Shown here piece by piece: positions 27,289-36,305 of a stretch of 64,000 nucleotides of DNA. Positions within the stretch are counted from its first letter, which is position 1. Each line of letters starts with the position of its first letter. Location of the stretch: positions 1 through 64,000 of the forward strand of contig JAFGUD010000339.1 in NCBI GenBank assembly GCA_016938685.1. The letters are read 5' to 3'. The notes under the pieces were generated by a model. It saw only the letters and a program-made list of their open reading frames with translations, did not search any database and was not told the DNA's origin. A program made the translations under genes and the position numbers. The stretch comes from Bacteroidales bacterium. GTDB lineage: Bacteria; Bacteroidota; Bacteroidia; Bacteroidales; JAFGUD01.

Positions 27289-28368
27289 TTAGATTTTGCC
27301 TAATTTATTATCCAAAAAATCGCATAAATTTATGTTTGTCTTTACGTTTTTTATGTTGTTTGTTAAAGTAGTTTTTTTATTAATAAGGTCATTTATTGAT
27401 TTGTAAACATCAAAATTATCTTGTTTTGCTCTGATAAATAATTCTTTATTATGCAAGTAATCTGCCAAATATTCTTGTTCTGTTTGTCCGGGCGTAGGAA
27501 TAATTATAGCAGTTTTTTTTAATGCAATTAAATCCATTATTGTTGAATATCCGGCTCTTGCAATTATTATTTTGCTGCTGGTTAAATACTCTAAAAAAGC
27601 ATCTGTTGAAACGTGACTTTTAATTGTAATATTATTTTGAGTTGTTATGTCTGATTTTTGCGGTTTTCCGCTTAAAATAAGAGTTTTATATGATGATTTT
27701 TTTAATGATTCTGTAATTTTTTTTTCAAATATTGTTCTTTGTGGTTCCGGACCGGAAATTATTATTAGAATATCATATTTTGCTCTTTTCTCTTTATTAA
27801 TATTGTTGGTAAATCTAGATAATATTCCTATTTCATGAGTTATAATTTTTAATTTTTTTGTGTCTGATAGTTTGCCGCTTAATTGAGAATTTTTATCAGG
27901 AATCCAACATTCATTAAATTTTTCAATATTAAGTTTATTTACACCAAAAGCTAAATTGCTGAATATTCGTAAGTTTTTTGGCATCGCAATTCTAATCTGA
28001 TGCGTAATAAATATCGATTTTACTTTTTTTGAAAAAAAACCGAATCTATTGTCAGAAATAATAACGTCTGTTTTGTGTTTTTTTATATAACTTTCAATCC
28101 ACTTTCTGTTTTTAAAATAAAAAATCAAGAGTTTTGGAATTGTTATTAAAATTTTAAAAGGCATTAAAAATCTGGTAGGAGAGTAATGTATTTCAAGCGA
28201 AGGTGCCTTTTTTATAATCAATTCAGGAAATTCTTTTTTTAAAAAAAAATATGAATTACCGTCTGCTGCTATTGTAACATTGTGTGTTTTTTTTAAGTAT
28301 TTTATAATTGGAACAATTCTGGTTGCATGGCCAATTCCCCAATTCAAAGGTGAGATTAAAATGTTCAT
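27289..28368 (-). CDS. MurG-like glycosyltransferase (GT28-type fold)
   Basis: The track start at 28395 adds nine residues (MLFFNYKFF); the ATG at 28368 gives MNILISPLNWGIGHATRIVPII, the glycine-rich N-terminal loop expected for a GT-B transferase, and I use it (359 aa). The C-terminal half has the donor-site pattern IIISGPEPQRTIFEKK and ARAGYSTIMDLIALKKTAIIIPTPGQTEQEYLADYL, as in GT28/MurG-type UDP-sugar transferases. No membrane helix. The acceptor is unknown; a glycolipid or envelope polysaccharide is plausible. It is one base upstream of the M16-like gene and probably co-transcribed with it. Confidence 0.82.
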   Translation of the reverse strand: MNILISPLNWGIGHATRIVPIIKYLKKTHNVTIAADGNSYFFLKKEFPELIIKKAPSLEIHYSPTRFLMPFKILITIPKLLIFYFKNRKWIESYIKKHKTDVIISDNRFGFFSKKVKSIFITHQIRIAMPKNLRIFSNLAFGVNKLNIEKFNECWIPDKNSQLSGKLSDTKKLKIITHEIGILSRFTNNINKEKRAKYDILIIISGPEPQRTIFEKKITESLKKSSYKTLILSGKPQKSDITTQNNITIKSHVSTDAFLEYLTSSKIIIARAGYSTIMDLIALKKTAIIIPTPGQTEQEYLADYLHNKELFIRAKQDNFDVYKSINDLINKKTTLTNNIKNVKTNINLCDFLDNKLGKI

Positions 28369-28438
28369 GAAGAATTTGTAATTAAAAAATAACAATTTAT
28401 ACTAAGCCGACATTAAGATTATAAATAATATTTAGTAT

Positions 28439-28519
28439 AATGCCGAACCGTTATCATAACCCGTGTCGAAAATCGGGATTAAAAAATTTTTTCCTGCTAC
28501 ATGATAACGGTTCGGTATT
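28439..28519. repeat. 81-bp imperfect palindrome between ftcD and the glycosyltransferase gene
   Basis: An 18-base arm aatgccgaaccgttatca (28439-28456) is repeated inverted at 28502-28519 with one mismatch, and an inner cccg/cggg pair lies in the 45-base loop. There is no T tract, so it is unlike an intrinsic terminator. Confidence 0.7.
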
Positions 28520-28566
28520 ACTATATAATTTATGTATTATAAATTGTTACTTGTTCTTTCAGAAAA

Positions 28567-30249
28567 TTATCCTGCTATTTTTTTGTTTACAATTTCCAGG
28601 ATTTTAGCTTCTTTTTCAATCGCTTTTGCTTCAATGTCTTGTGCTTCTGTCAATAATTTGTCTAAGAATTCTTTGTCATTTAAGCCTTCTGCATTGATTT
28701 TGACATTAAGAAAAGCTCCCATAACAGCAGATCTTGCAGCTAAAGCTCCAACTCCTGCATCTGAAACTGACGCCTTCAAACCAATATTTGCCATTGCTTC
28801 CATTACCTCCATTGATTCGTAAGAAGTTTTCATTACTCTAAATGGTATTTCGATAGCATATTTTGTAGCATCTTGAATTGCCTTTGTTCGTGCTGTTTTT
28901 TCTTCTTCTGAATTTTTAGGTAATCTAAATGCGTCCATTATTTTGTTGAAAGCATGTGTGTCTTCGTCAACAAGTGCTAAAAGAGTGTTTTTGTAATTTT
29001 GTCCTTTTACTGCCCAGTCAGAATATTCTTCCCATTTGTCATCCCAACCTCTTTTGTGTGAAGAAAGATTTGCTACCATTGTTCCAAGCGAAACCCCCAA
29101 AGCACCCATGTATGCAGAAATAGATCCTCCTCCCGGAGCAGGTGATTCAGAAGCTGTTTCTTCAGCAAAACCTTTAACGGTCATGTTGATAAGTGGCTGA
29201 TTACTTTGGTCTTCTAGTAAATATTCTATTATTTTTTCTTTTGGATTAAATGGCTTTAAATCATCTAAACCAAGCGATTTTACTGCTATTTTTATCATTT
29301 CTTCTTCTGATATTCCTAGTGAACGTTCTTGTTTTTGAAGATAATGTTTGGCTGCATCTAGAAGTGCTTGTTTGGGAACTAATCCTACTAATTCAGAGCC
29401 TGTAACACGTATTCCTCTGCTTGATGCACTTTTTACAACTTCGTCAAATGCTTTGTGTATTGAGGTTACTGTAATATCTGTAAGGTTCATTGAAATTTGA
29501 GCTATTCCGTATTCTTCGATATACCAACCTATTGCTTTTGTTTTTGGTAGAGTTCCGGGAATTCTAATTAGATTTCCTTTTTCATCAAGCACATTTTTGC
29601 CTTTTGAATCAGTTTTAACTCTTCCGGCTTCTCTTACGTCAAAAGCAATTGCATTAGCCCGACGTGTAGACGTTGTGTTTAGGTTGAAATTGTATGCGAC
29701 AAGGAAATTTCTTGCACTAATTGCTGTGGCTCCTGCTCTTGCATTAAATTCTGTTGGACCAAAATCGGGTTTCCATTCAGGGTTTTGAAGTTTTTTGGCT
29801 AATCCTTCATATTCTCCTGAACGAACTGTAGCTAAATTACGTCTCTTTTCTTCGGTTGCTGCAAATTCGTAGAAATAAATTGGGATGTTAAGTTCATTGC
29901 CCACTCTTTCTCCTAGTTTATGAGCATATTTTACTACTTCGTCCATTTCAATATTGGCAATAGGAACCAAAGGACAAACATCTGTTGCTCCAAATCTAGG
30001 ATGTTCTCCGTGATGTTTTGTCATATCAATAACTTCTGCTGCTTTTTTTATAGCTAAATAAGCTGCTTCTATTACTGGTTCTGGTTCGCCAACGAAAGTA
30101 ACAACGGTTCTGTTTGTTGCTTTGCCCGGATCAACGTCCAAAAGTTTTACTCCGTCAACACTTTCAATTACGTCTGTTATTTGTTTAATGATGCTCATGT
30201 CGCTACCTTCACTGAAATTGGGTACGCATTCAATAAGTTTTTTAATCAT
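28567..30249 (-). CDS. ftcD: Bifunctional glutamate formimidoyltransferase / formimido-THF cyclodeaminase
   Basis: 560 aa, matching the bifunctional FtcD. It transfers the formimino group of formiminoglutamate to tetrahydrofolate and then deaminates the product to methenyl-THF plus ammonia, the last steps of one histidine degradation route. The N-terminal transferase (about 1-320) has IECVPNFSEGSD, DPGKATNRTVVTFVG and TKHHGEHPRFGATDVCPLVP, which carries the expected catalytic His. The C-terminal cyclodeaminase (about 345-560) has ESPAPGGGSISAYMGALG. Other hut genes are not in the window. The gene stands alone, with non-coding spacers on both sides. Confidence 0.95.
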   Translation of the reverse strand: MIKKLIECVPNFSEGSDMSIIKQITDVIESVDGVKLLDVDPGKATNRTVVTFVGEPEPVIEAAYLAIKKAAEVIDMTKHHGEHPRFGATDVCPLVPIANIEMDEVVKYAHKLGERVGNELNIPIYFYEFAATEEKRRNLATVRSGEYEGLAKKLQNPEWKPDFGPTEFNARAGATAISARNFLVAYNFNLNTTSTRRANAIAFDVREAGRVKTDSKGKNVLDEKGNLIRIPGTLPKTKAIGWYIEEYGIAQISMNLTDITVTSIHKAFDEVVKSASSRGIRVTGSELVGLVPKQALLDAAKHYLQKQERSLGISEEEMIKIAVKSLGLDDLKPFNPKEKIIEYLLEDQSNQPLINMTVKGFAEETASESPAPGGGSISAYMGALGVSLGTMVANLSSHKRGWDDKWEEYSDWAVKGQNYKNTLLALVDEDTHAFNKIMDAFRLPKNSEEEKTARTKAIQDATKYAIEIPFRVMKTSYESMEVMEAMANIGLKASVSDAGVGALAARSAVMGAFLNVKINAEGLNDKEFLDKLLTEAQDIEAKAIEKEAKILEIVNKKIAG

Positions 30250-30581
30250 AAATTTTATTTTAAATGTTTAGAAAGTGCAAAAGTTTTTAATATTTATAAA
30301 GTTGTAGTTTGCTTTATAAAAATACTATTGTGAAAAACTTTAGACTTATTCAAAATTTTGTCGAAAATAGTAATTCATTTAGAAAAAAAATAATTTGGAG
30401 AGAAGTTTTTTTGATTACTATTTTACTATGTTTTAAAATAGAGTGAATTATGTGAATTAAGAGTTGAAAATTCAGGCAGGCGGGAAACACCTGTCTGGGG
30501 CACTTTGCCTGAATCAGGTGTTTTCCACCTGATTTAAACTAAATATCTAAGATGTTGGTTTCCTGTTAGTTATTTTAATCC
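30250..30581. other. 332-bp gene-free spacer containing a hairpin cluster
   Basis: No ORF or RNA gene is seen. Bases 30470-30534 hold several overlapping inverted repeats. attcaggca (30470-30478) pairs with tgcctgaat (30506-30514); aatcaggtg (30512-30520) pairs with cacctgatt (30526-30534); and gggaaacacctg can instead pair with caggtgttttcc. The last hairpin may terminate the minus-strand 30582 gene, but the T tract is weak. Confidence 0.6.
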
Positions 30582-31460
30582 TTAATTTATTTTTCGGAAC
30601 CATTGTACCATAGGAATTGGAACAGGTAAAAATTCATTGTCTGCATAAATTCCTCCAAACCCGAATTGAAATGCACTCTTGTTTTCAACTTGCCATCTTA
30701 TTCCGGGTATTATTAGCGCAAAAGCATCTTTATTGGCAGAAAAAGAAGGAGCGATAAAAGAGTCGAATACAAGACTTATTTTGTTACTTACTTTTGATAT
30801 TCCTGCTACTGACATAAGAGCTCTGCCTTCTGTGTCTCCATCAAAAAAAACAGCTCCATAACCAGCTGAAAAGTTGATATTACTTGTGTAATTTCCTAAT
30901 GTAAAAACGCCATAAGGTAAAAAACCTCCATATTCAGGTAATACCCATGAACCTGTGCCGACTAGCGCGCCAATTCCAAAACTAATGTTTTCTTTTATTG
31001 GTATAGCATATTTTACTGTTCCAATAATAGGTATTCCAACCCAACTTGTCATTAACCCGATACCGAAATTTTTACCTATACTGAATTCAAAATCAGGTCC
31101 ATACCAATTCCATTGAACATAACTTTCTCCCTTTTCTATTGGAAGACCATTAGTTGTTATAAAATAACGTGTGGAGAAAATTGTTTTGCCCATAAAATTT
31201 CCTTTGTTATCAATTTCTCCTGACTTTATTTCTTCTATCTTTAAAATTTCATGTTTGGGAATAATTACATCTCCAATGGAGTTGCTTTCTAAGTATATTT
31301 CTCTGGCATCCTGACTTTTTATATATCCGGTGTATTGTGCTCCGTCATTTTTTGTTATTACATATAGTTTCTTGGTTTTTGTAATGTCGTCTTGGGCTTT
31401 TAAATTTGTAATTCCTGCAAATAAAAAAGTTAGAAGTAGTAAAAGTTTTATTGCCTTCAT
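30582..31460 (-). CDS. Secreted or outer-membrane beta-rich protein of unknown function
   Basis: 292 aa, signal peptide (MKAIKLLLLLTFLFAGITNLKA-Q). The first ~60 mature residues form a small strand-rich module (KNDGAQYTGYIKSQDAREIYLES) of the kind found before Bacteroidota beta-barrel domains. From about 95 to the end alternating aromatic/Gly strands (NFGIGLMTSWVGIPIIGTVKYA, AFQFGFGGIYA) suggest an eight- to ten-strand outer-membrane barrel, although the last residue is Asn rather than Phe or Tyr. No enzyme motif. A TAATTTTG -7-like box on the minus strand lies at 31472-31479. It is transcribed alone. Confidence 0.7.
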   Translation of the reverse strand: MKAIKLLLLLTFLFAGITNLKAQDDITKTKKLYVITKNDGAQYTGYIKSQDAREIYLESNSIGDVIIPKHEILKIEEIKSGEIDNKGNFMGKTIFSTRYFITTNGLPIEKGESYVQWNWYGPDFEFSIGKNFGIGLMTSWVGIPIIGTVKYAIPIKENISFGIGALVGTGSWVLPEYGGFLPYGVFTLGNYTSNINFSAGYGAVFFDGDTEGRALMSVAGISKVSNKISLVFDSFIAPSFSANKDAFALIIPGIRWQVENKSAFQFGFGGIYADNEFLPVPIPMVQWFRKIN

Positions 31461-31507
31461 TGTTTTTTTTGCAAAATTAAGTTAAAATAAAATATTTACT
31501 TGAAAAT

Positions 31508-31541
31508 TTTGATTAGTGGTTATTTATTTTTTTTATATTTG
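31508..31541 (+). promoter_or_regulatory. Promoter of the 31566 gene
   Basis: TTTG at 31508-31511 and TATATTTG at 31534-31541, 22 bases apart, fit the Bacteroidota -33/-7 pattern. The ATG follows 24 bases later. Confidence 0.6.
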
Positions 31542-31565
31542 CTGTGAATTTTTAAAATTAAATTT

Positions 31566-31871
31566 ATGAAAAAAATCTTACTTATCTTAACAGTTAGTGT
31601 TCTTGCTGTGAGCTTTTCTTTTGGTCAAACAACATACAAAGGTAAAGTTTCAGGAGAGAAAGGAAAAGACGTAATTGGTTTAGCAATGGTTAAAGCTTTT
31701 GACTCAAAAGGAAATATTGTAGAAAAAGTTCAAACAGGCGGTGATGGTAAATTTGAAATCACTGTTCCTGCTGGTGTAACTAATATTGAAGTTTCAAAAT
31801 TAGGTTACAAAACAGTTACAATTACTGTTGGTAAAAAGAAAAAACTGAAAGTCAAAATGATGAAAGAGTAG
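31566..31871 (+). CDS. Small secreted carboxypeptidase-regulatory-like protein
   Basis: 101 aa. Signal peptide MKKILLILTVSVLAVSFSFG-Q, then a single beta-sandwich of about 80 residues of the carboxypeptidase-regulatory-like type: TYKGKVSGEKGKDVIGLAMVKAF, then DGKFEITVPAG, then IEVSKLGYKTVTITV. Such modules usually begin larger TonB-dependent receptors or surface proteins, so a stand-alone one is small for the family. The C-terminal tail is lysine-rich. A good promoter and a strong terminator bracket it, so it is a single-gene unit. Function is unknown. Confidence 0.8.
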   Translation: MKKILLILTVSVLAVSFSFGQTTYKGKVSGEKGKDVIGLAMVKAFDSKGNIVEKVQTGGDGKFEITVPAGVTNIEVSKLGYKTVTITVGKKKKLKVKMMKE

Positions 31872-31883
31872 TTTTGATAATAT

Positions 31884-31917
31884 AAAAAAATCCGACATTT
31901 ATTGTCGGATTTTTTTG
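31884..31917. terminator. Bidirectional terminator
   Basis: The stem tccgaca/tgtcgga is flanked by seven A on the left and seven T on the right. It serves the plus-strand 31566 gene and the convergent minus-strand synthase gene. Confidence 0.85.
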
Positions 31918-31944
31918 TTTTAGAATTGTTTGATTTTTAAATTT

Positions 31945-33219
31945 TTAAAAATCTTCAATTTTAACATTGTATTTTGCTATAAATTCTTCTATTGGTTTGT
32001 TGAAATAACCTGCTTCTAATTTGTCTTTTAAATCTTTGAAAGCGGCTATTGTTCTTTCAACATGTTCAAGATTGTGAACTGCAGTAGGAATTAAACGGAA
32101 CATTACAACATCTTTGGGAACAACCGGATATACAACTACTGAACAGAAAATTTTGTGAAATTCTCTTATTTCAATAAGCATATTTCCTGCTAATTCAGCA
32201 GGTCCTTTAATATAAACCGGAGTTACTGAAGAGTTGGTTTCGCCAATATCAAGTCCCATTTTAGTTAATCCTGATTGAAGAGCATTTACTACTTTCCAAA
32301 GATTGGCTTTGTGACTTGGATCAGAACGAAGCATGTCAAGACGTTTTAAGGCACCAATAACCATTGGCATAGGAAGCGATTTTGCAAATACTTGCGAACG
32401 CATAACGTATTGTAGATAGTCAATGATTTTTTTCTCTGCGGCAACAAAAGCACCAATTAAAGCCATTGATTTTGCAAAGGTTGAAAAGTAAACATCAATT
32501 CCGTCCTGTACTTTGAAATGTTCGCCTGTTCCTGCTCCTTTTTCTCCCATTGTCCCAAAACCATGAGCATCGTCGATAAGTAAACGGAAACTGTAATCTT
32601 TTTTAAGTGCAACAATTTCGTCTAATTTACCTAAATCGCCTGCCATTCCAAAAACTCCTTCTGTGATAACTAAAATACCACCATTGGTTTTTTCAGCAAC
32701 TTTTTTGGCGTGCTCTAGTTGTTTTTTTAAGCTTTCCATGTTGTTGTGCTCAAAAACAAATCGTTTACCAAAGTGAAGTTGGCAACCATCAAGAATACAA
32801 GCATGTGATTCAGAGTCATAAACAATAACATCGTTTCTGTCAACTAATGACTGAATAATTGAAACCATTCCCTGGTAACCATAGTTAAGCAAATATGCCT
32901 TTTCTTTACAAACAAAGTCAGCTAATTCTTGTTCTAATTGTTCATGGTATTTTGTTTGTCCGGACATCATACGAGCGCCCATTGGATAGGCTAACCCCCA
33001 TTCTTTTGCAGCGTCGGCATCAGCTTTTCTAACCTCAGGATGATTTGCAAGTCCTAAATAACTGTTGATACTCCAAGTTAAAACTTCTTTGCCTCTAAAA
33101 GTCATCATTGGACCTATCGGTCCTTCTAATTTTGGGAAAGAAATATAACCATGTGCTACACTTCTGTATTGTCCCAATGCAGATTTTTTGTCTCTTAATT
33201 TGTCAAAAATATCAGTCAT
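31945..33219 (-). CDS. PLP-dependent alpha-oxoamine synthase (SPT/KBL/BioF family)
   Basis: The track start at 33306 adds 29 residues; the ATG at 33219 gives MTDIFDKLRDKKSALGQY, 424 aa, close to the family's usual length, and lies just after a TACCTTTG -7-like box (minus strand, 33253-33260). Motifs: NSYLGLANHPEV, the glycine-rich GARMMSGQTKYHEQLE, LLIDDAHGFGTMG with the PLP-binding Asp/His, and STFAKSMALIG with the PLP lysine. Enzymes of this group condense an amino acid with an acyl thioester. In Bacteroidota the likely roles are serine palmitoyltransferase for sphingolipids or the cysteate-using enzyme of sulfonolipid synthesis; 2-amino-3-ketobutyrate ligase and BioF are alternatives. The substrate cannot be settled from sequence reading. 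Confidence 0.85.
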   Translation of the reverse strand: MTDIFDKLRDKKSALGQYRSVAHGYISFPKLEGPIGPMMTFRGKEVLTWSINSYLGLANHPEVRKADADAAKEWGLAYPMGARMMSGQTKYHEQLEQELADFVCKEKAYLLNYGYQGMVSIIQSLVDRNDVIVYDSESHACILDGCQLHFGKRFVFEHNNMESLKKQLEHAKKVAEKTNGGILVITEGVFGMAGDLGKLDEIVALKKDYSFRLLIDDAHGFGTMGEKGAGTGEHFKVQDGIDVYFSTFAKSMALIGAFVAAEKKIIDYLQYVMRSQVFAKSLPMPMVIGALKRLDMLRSDPSHKANLWKVVNALQSGLTKMGLDIGETNSSVTPVYIKGPAELAGNMLIEIREFHKIFCSVVVYPVVPKDVVMFRLIPTAVHNLEHVERTIAAFKDLKDKLEAGYFNKPIEEFIAKYNVKIEDF

Positions 33220-33438
33220 ATCTTTGTGTTTAAATGTTTTTGTATAATTGCGCAAAGGTATAAATCTAAACGAATTAAAAAAATATTTTAGAGGATGTGT
33301 AACCAAACAATATTTTTCTTGTTTTTTATTTTATTTTTCTGATTATCAATAGTTTTTGTGCTTATGACACATTGTTTTTTATTCATTTATTAACTGTGTT
33401 TTTTTTTGTTTTGGTTAAAAAAAATTAGTTTTTTTGAT

Positions 33439-33469
33439 TTTGATTTAAGATTTTAAATTGGTATAATTG
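33439..33469 (+). promoter_or_regulatory. Probable promoter of the TPR/SpoIIE gene
   Basis: TTTG at 33439-33442 and TATAATTG at 33462-33469 are separated by 19 bases; the -7 differs from TAnnTTTG at one position. The ATG is 14 bases downstream. Confidence 0.45.
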
Positions 33470-33482
33470 TAAAAAAATTAAG

Positions 33483-35348
33483 ATGTCTAAATTAATTATA
33501 TTATTGGCTTTTCTAGGACTATTTGCCATTAATCTGTTTGCTCAGGATATTGATCCTGAAGTGCAGGCAAAAATAGATGAATATCAGCAATTTGTAGATA
33601 AATACAAAGCAGAAGATAATACAGGTAGCGCAGTAAATTATTTAATTAAAATCGGAAATTTATATTGGCAGGCAAATGATGCAGATAAAGCTATTGTGGC
33701 ATACAATGAAGCTGAAATTTTACTACAAGGTTCAAGTAATACGACGGCTAAAGTGCAGTTGAGCAATTCATTAGGGTATTTGTATATGGGGCAGGGTAAT
33801 TATGTTAATGCCGAAAAATATTTTACAGATGCTTATAATATTTCACGTGATTATGCTAACTCTACTTCTTTAATTTCTTCTTTGTTAAATATAGCTCAAT
33901 GTCAACAGAATCAAAATAAATTTGAAGATGCAATTAGCTCTTATAATGAAGCCTTGACTATTGCACTTGAAATTGACGATATGAATTTAGCTGTGAAATC
34001 GTCTTCAAAAATAGCATTATGTTATCAGCAACTAGGTGATACTCAGAATTACACATATTATTATAATTTGTCTGTTAAGTTCGATAAAGAATTGAAAGAT
34101 GAAATAATTCAACAAAAACAAGATGAAGTAAATAGACAGAGCAATCTTGCCAGACAAAGTGCAATGCTTTTGCAAATGCAACAGTACAAAAATAAAATGA
34201 TGAAAGATTCTCTATCGCTTCAACAGCAACTGAATGAACAAAATGAAGCTAGAATAGAGCTTCTTAATAAACAACAAGAACTTAGAGACTCGCTTATTTT
34301 TCAACAGGAAAAAGAATTAACGAACGAGAAAAAACTTAATAAAGCTCAGAATAGAGTTATTTCGTTGTTGATTTTTGGAATTGTAATTTTTATTATAGCT
34401 TTTTTGCTCATTTTTAGATTGTATGTACTTAACAAAAAACAAAAGGAAAAATTAAACCAACTTAATGGTGAATTGAATGTTTTGAATACAAATTTGAATA
34501 ACTTAAATATTGAACTTAGCGATAAAAATGAGAAAATAGAAAAGCAGTCTGTTATTTTGCTAAAACAAAAAGAAAACCTAGAATCACAGAACAAAAAAAT
34601 ATCTGATAGTATTAATTATGCCAGCAGAATTCAACAAGCAATATTACCTGTAAAAGTTGCTATTGAAGAGAATTTTAAAGGTGCTTTTATTTTTTACAGA
34701 CCTCGTGATGTTGTAAGTGGTGATTTTTATTGGTTTGTTAAAACAAAAAAAGAAAAAATAATTGCTGCTGTCGATTGCACAGGACATAGCGTTCCCGGAG
34801 CATTTATGAGTATGATTGCCAATACTTTGCTTAATGAAATAATCAAAGCAAAAGGTGAAACTAGGTTGAATGTCGTTTTGACTCTTTTAAATCAAGGTGT
34901 TATTGAAACTTTGCATAGCTCTAAAAATGTTGAAGGAGTCAACGATGGAATGGATATAACTCTTTTGAAATTTGAAGATGGTAGCCGCAAAGCAAAATTT
35001 GCTTCTGCAAATCATGTATCAGTAGTTTTTGTTGAGGGAGAAAGATCAACCATTAATGGTGATTTTTATTCTATTGGAGGAATGGAAGATGATTATAATG
35101 TGGAATTTACCGAACAGGAAATTGACTTAGGAAAAGAAGCTACAATTTACATGTTTTCAGATGGTTTTGTTGATCAATTTAACAAGAAAGGGAAAAAGTA
35201 TATGTCAAAAAGATTCTTTAGTTTCTTAGACGATGTTCAACAAAAATCTATGCATGAACAAGAAATCAGTTTTTCAAACGAATTTGATGCATGGAAACAA
35301 GATTTTAGGCAAGTTGACGACGTACTTGTGATTGGATTGAAAGTATAG
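33483..35348 (+). CDS. TPR sensor with membrane helix and SpoIIE phosphatase
   Basis: 621 aa. Signal peptide (MSKLIILLAFLGLFAINLFA-Q), then about four tetratricopeptide repeats (about 40-205, e.g. NSLGYLYMGQGNYVNAEKYF), a Gln-rich coiled coil, one membrane helix (about 292-314), a second coiled coil and a SpoIIE/PP2C domain (about 385-621) with RPRDVVSGDFYWF, NDGMDIT, FSDGFVDQF and VDDVLVIG. The usual DCTGHGVPG is DCTGHSVPG here. The TPR part is periplasmic by topology, so this looks like a transmembrane phosphatase controlled by a protein or cell-wall partner outside. It stands alone, with its own promoter; its phosphoprotein substrate could be the SiaC-like protein, but this is inference. 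Confidence 0.88.
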   Translation: MSKLIILLAFLGLFAINLFAQDIDPEVQAKIDEYQQFVDKYKAEDNTGSAVNYLIKIGNLYWQANDADKAIVAYNEAEILLQGSSNTTAKVQLSNSLGYLYMGQGNYVNAEKYFTDAYNISRDYANSTSLISSLLNIAQCQQNQNKFEDAISSYNEALTIALEIDDMNLAVKSSSKIALCYQQLGDTQNYTYYYNLSVKFDKELKDEIIQQKQDEVNRQSNLARQSAMLLQMQQYKNKMMKDSLSLQQQLNEQNEARIELLNKQQELRDSLIFQQEKELTNEKKLNKAQNRVISLLIFGIVIFIIAFLLIFRLYVLNKKQKEKLNQLNGELNVLNTNLNNLNIELSDKNEKIEKQSVILLKQKENLESQNKKISDSINYASRIQQAILPVKVAIEENFKGAFIFYRPRDVVSGDFYWFVKTKKEKIIAAVDCTGHSVPGAFMSMIANTLLNEIIKAKGETRLNVVLTLLNQGVIETLHSSKNVEGVNDGMDITLLKFEDGSRKAKFASANHVSVVFVEGERSTINGDFYSIGGMEDDYNVEFTEQEIDLGKEATIYMFSDGFVDQFNKKGKKYMSKRFFSFLDDVQQKSMHEQEISFSNEFDAWKQDFRQVDDVLVIGLKV

Positions 35349-35356
35349 AATAACCT

Positions 35357-35388
35357 ACAATGTGCAATGTACAATATTCAATGCGCAA
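35357..35388. repeat. Short degenerate direct repeats (caatgt-type)
   Basis: acaatgtgcaatgtacaata and the bases after it repeat a 7-8 base word (caatgt, gcaatgt, acaatat, tcaatgc) in the spacer between the TPR/SpoIIE and nitroreductase genes. Confidence 0.5.
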
Positions 35389-35459
35389 AGAAAAATGCAC
35401 AAAGAACTAATTAATTTACAACTGATTATCAGTCAAATCAAAAACAAAAAAACTAATAT

Positions 35460-36209
35460 ATGATAGATGCAATTTTTAAACATCGTTCAATTAGGAAATA
35501 TAAAAATACACCTATATCAGATGATGTTTTAAATAAAATTTTGGAAGCTGCTATTAGAGGTTCAAATACCGGAAATATGCAGCTTTATAGTGTTATTGTC
35601 ACTAAAGACGAGGAAATAAAAAAACAGCTTTGGGAATCCCATTTTAAGCAAAATATGGTTGTTGAAGCACCGGTTATTTTGACTTTTGTTGCTGATATAA
35701 ACCGTTTTCATAAATGGTGCGAACTCAGAAACGCAGGAATTGCTTATGATAACTTTTTGTGGTTTTATAATGCAACAATTGATGCAGTAATTGCTGCTCA
35801 AAATGCTTGTGTTGAAGCCGAAGCTAATGACTTGGGTATTTGTTATCTTGGAACAACAACTTACATGGCAGAAAATATTATTAAAATACTTGATTTACCA
35901 AAAGGTGTTGTTCCTGTGACAACTGTTGTTGTGGGGCATCCTGATGAAAATCCGTCTTTGACAGATAGATTGCCATTTGATGCCGTTGTTTTTAATGAAA
36001 AATATTCTGAACAAACCTCCGAGCAGATAAATGAGTTGTTTTATGAAAAGGAAAACCTTGATTTTACAAAAGCTCTTATTGAAGAAAATCAAACTGAAAA
36101 TTTAGCTCAGATTTTTACCCAAAAAAGATACAAAAAAGCCGATAATCTGCATTTTTCAAAGGAATTTTTGAAAATTTTGGAGAAACAAGGTTTTATGAAT
36201 AATGATTAG
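35460..36209 (+). CDS. Nitroreductase-family flavoprotein
   Basis: 249 aa. FMN-dependent NAD(P)H oxidoreductase fold. The N-terminus IFKHRSIRKYKNTPISDDVLNKILEAAIRGSNTGNMQ is the family's FMN-phosphate binding arm (RSIRxY and SNTGNMQ). AQNACVEAEANDLGICYLG and VPVTTVVVGHPDENPSLTDRLP are the second and third family blocks. The C-terminal ~60 residues are an extension. Substrates in this family range from nitroaromatics to quinones and flavins; none can be chosen here. It is separated from the next gene (arsC-like) by 96 bases and may share its transcript. Confidence 0.88.
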   Translation: MIDAIFKHRSIRKYKNTPISDDVLNKILEAAIRGSNTGNMQLYSVIVTKDEEIKKQLWESHFKQNMVVEAPVILTFVADINRFHKWCELRNAGIAYDNFLWFYNATIDAVIAAQNACVEAEANDLGICYLGTTTYMAENIIKILDLPKGVVPVTTVVVGHPDENPSLTDRLPFDAVVFNEKYSEQTSEQINELFYEKENLDFTKALIEENQTENLAQIFTQKRYKKADNLHFSKEFLKILEKQGFMNND

Positions 36210-36305
36210 AATATGAAACGATCATGATTCATTTTAAAACACACAATTAGATGATTATCATGGGAGTTCCATCTGTACCTGTGAAAATAAAAAAATAATA
36301 AACAG

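Noticed and set aside
36210-36305. Small RNA or riboswitch between nitroreductase and arsC-like genes
   Set aside because: No stable stem-loop series or known aptamer pattern was visible in the 96 bases.
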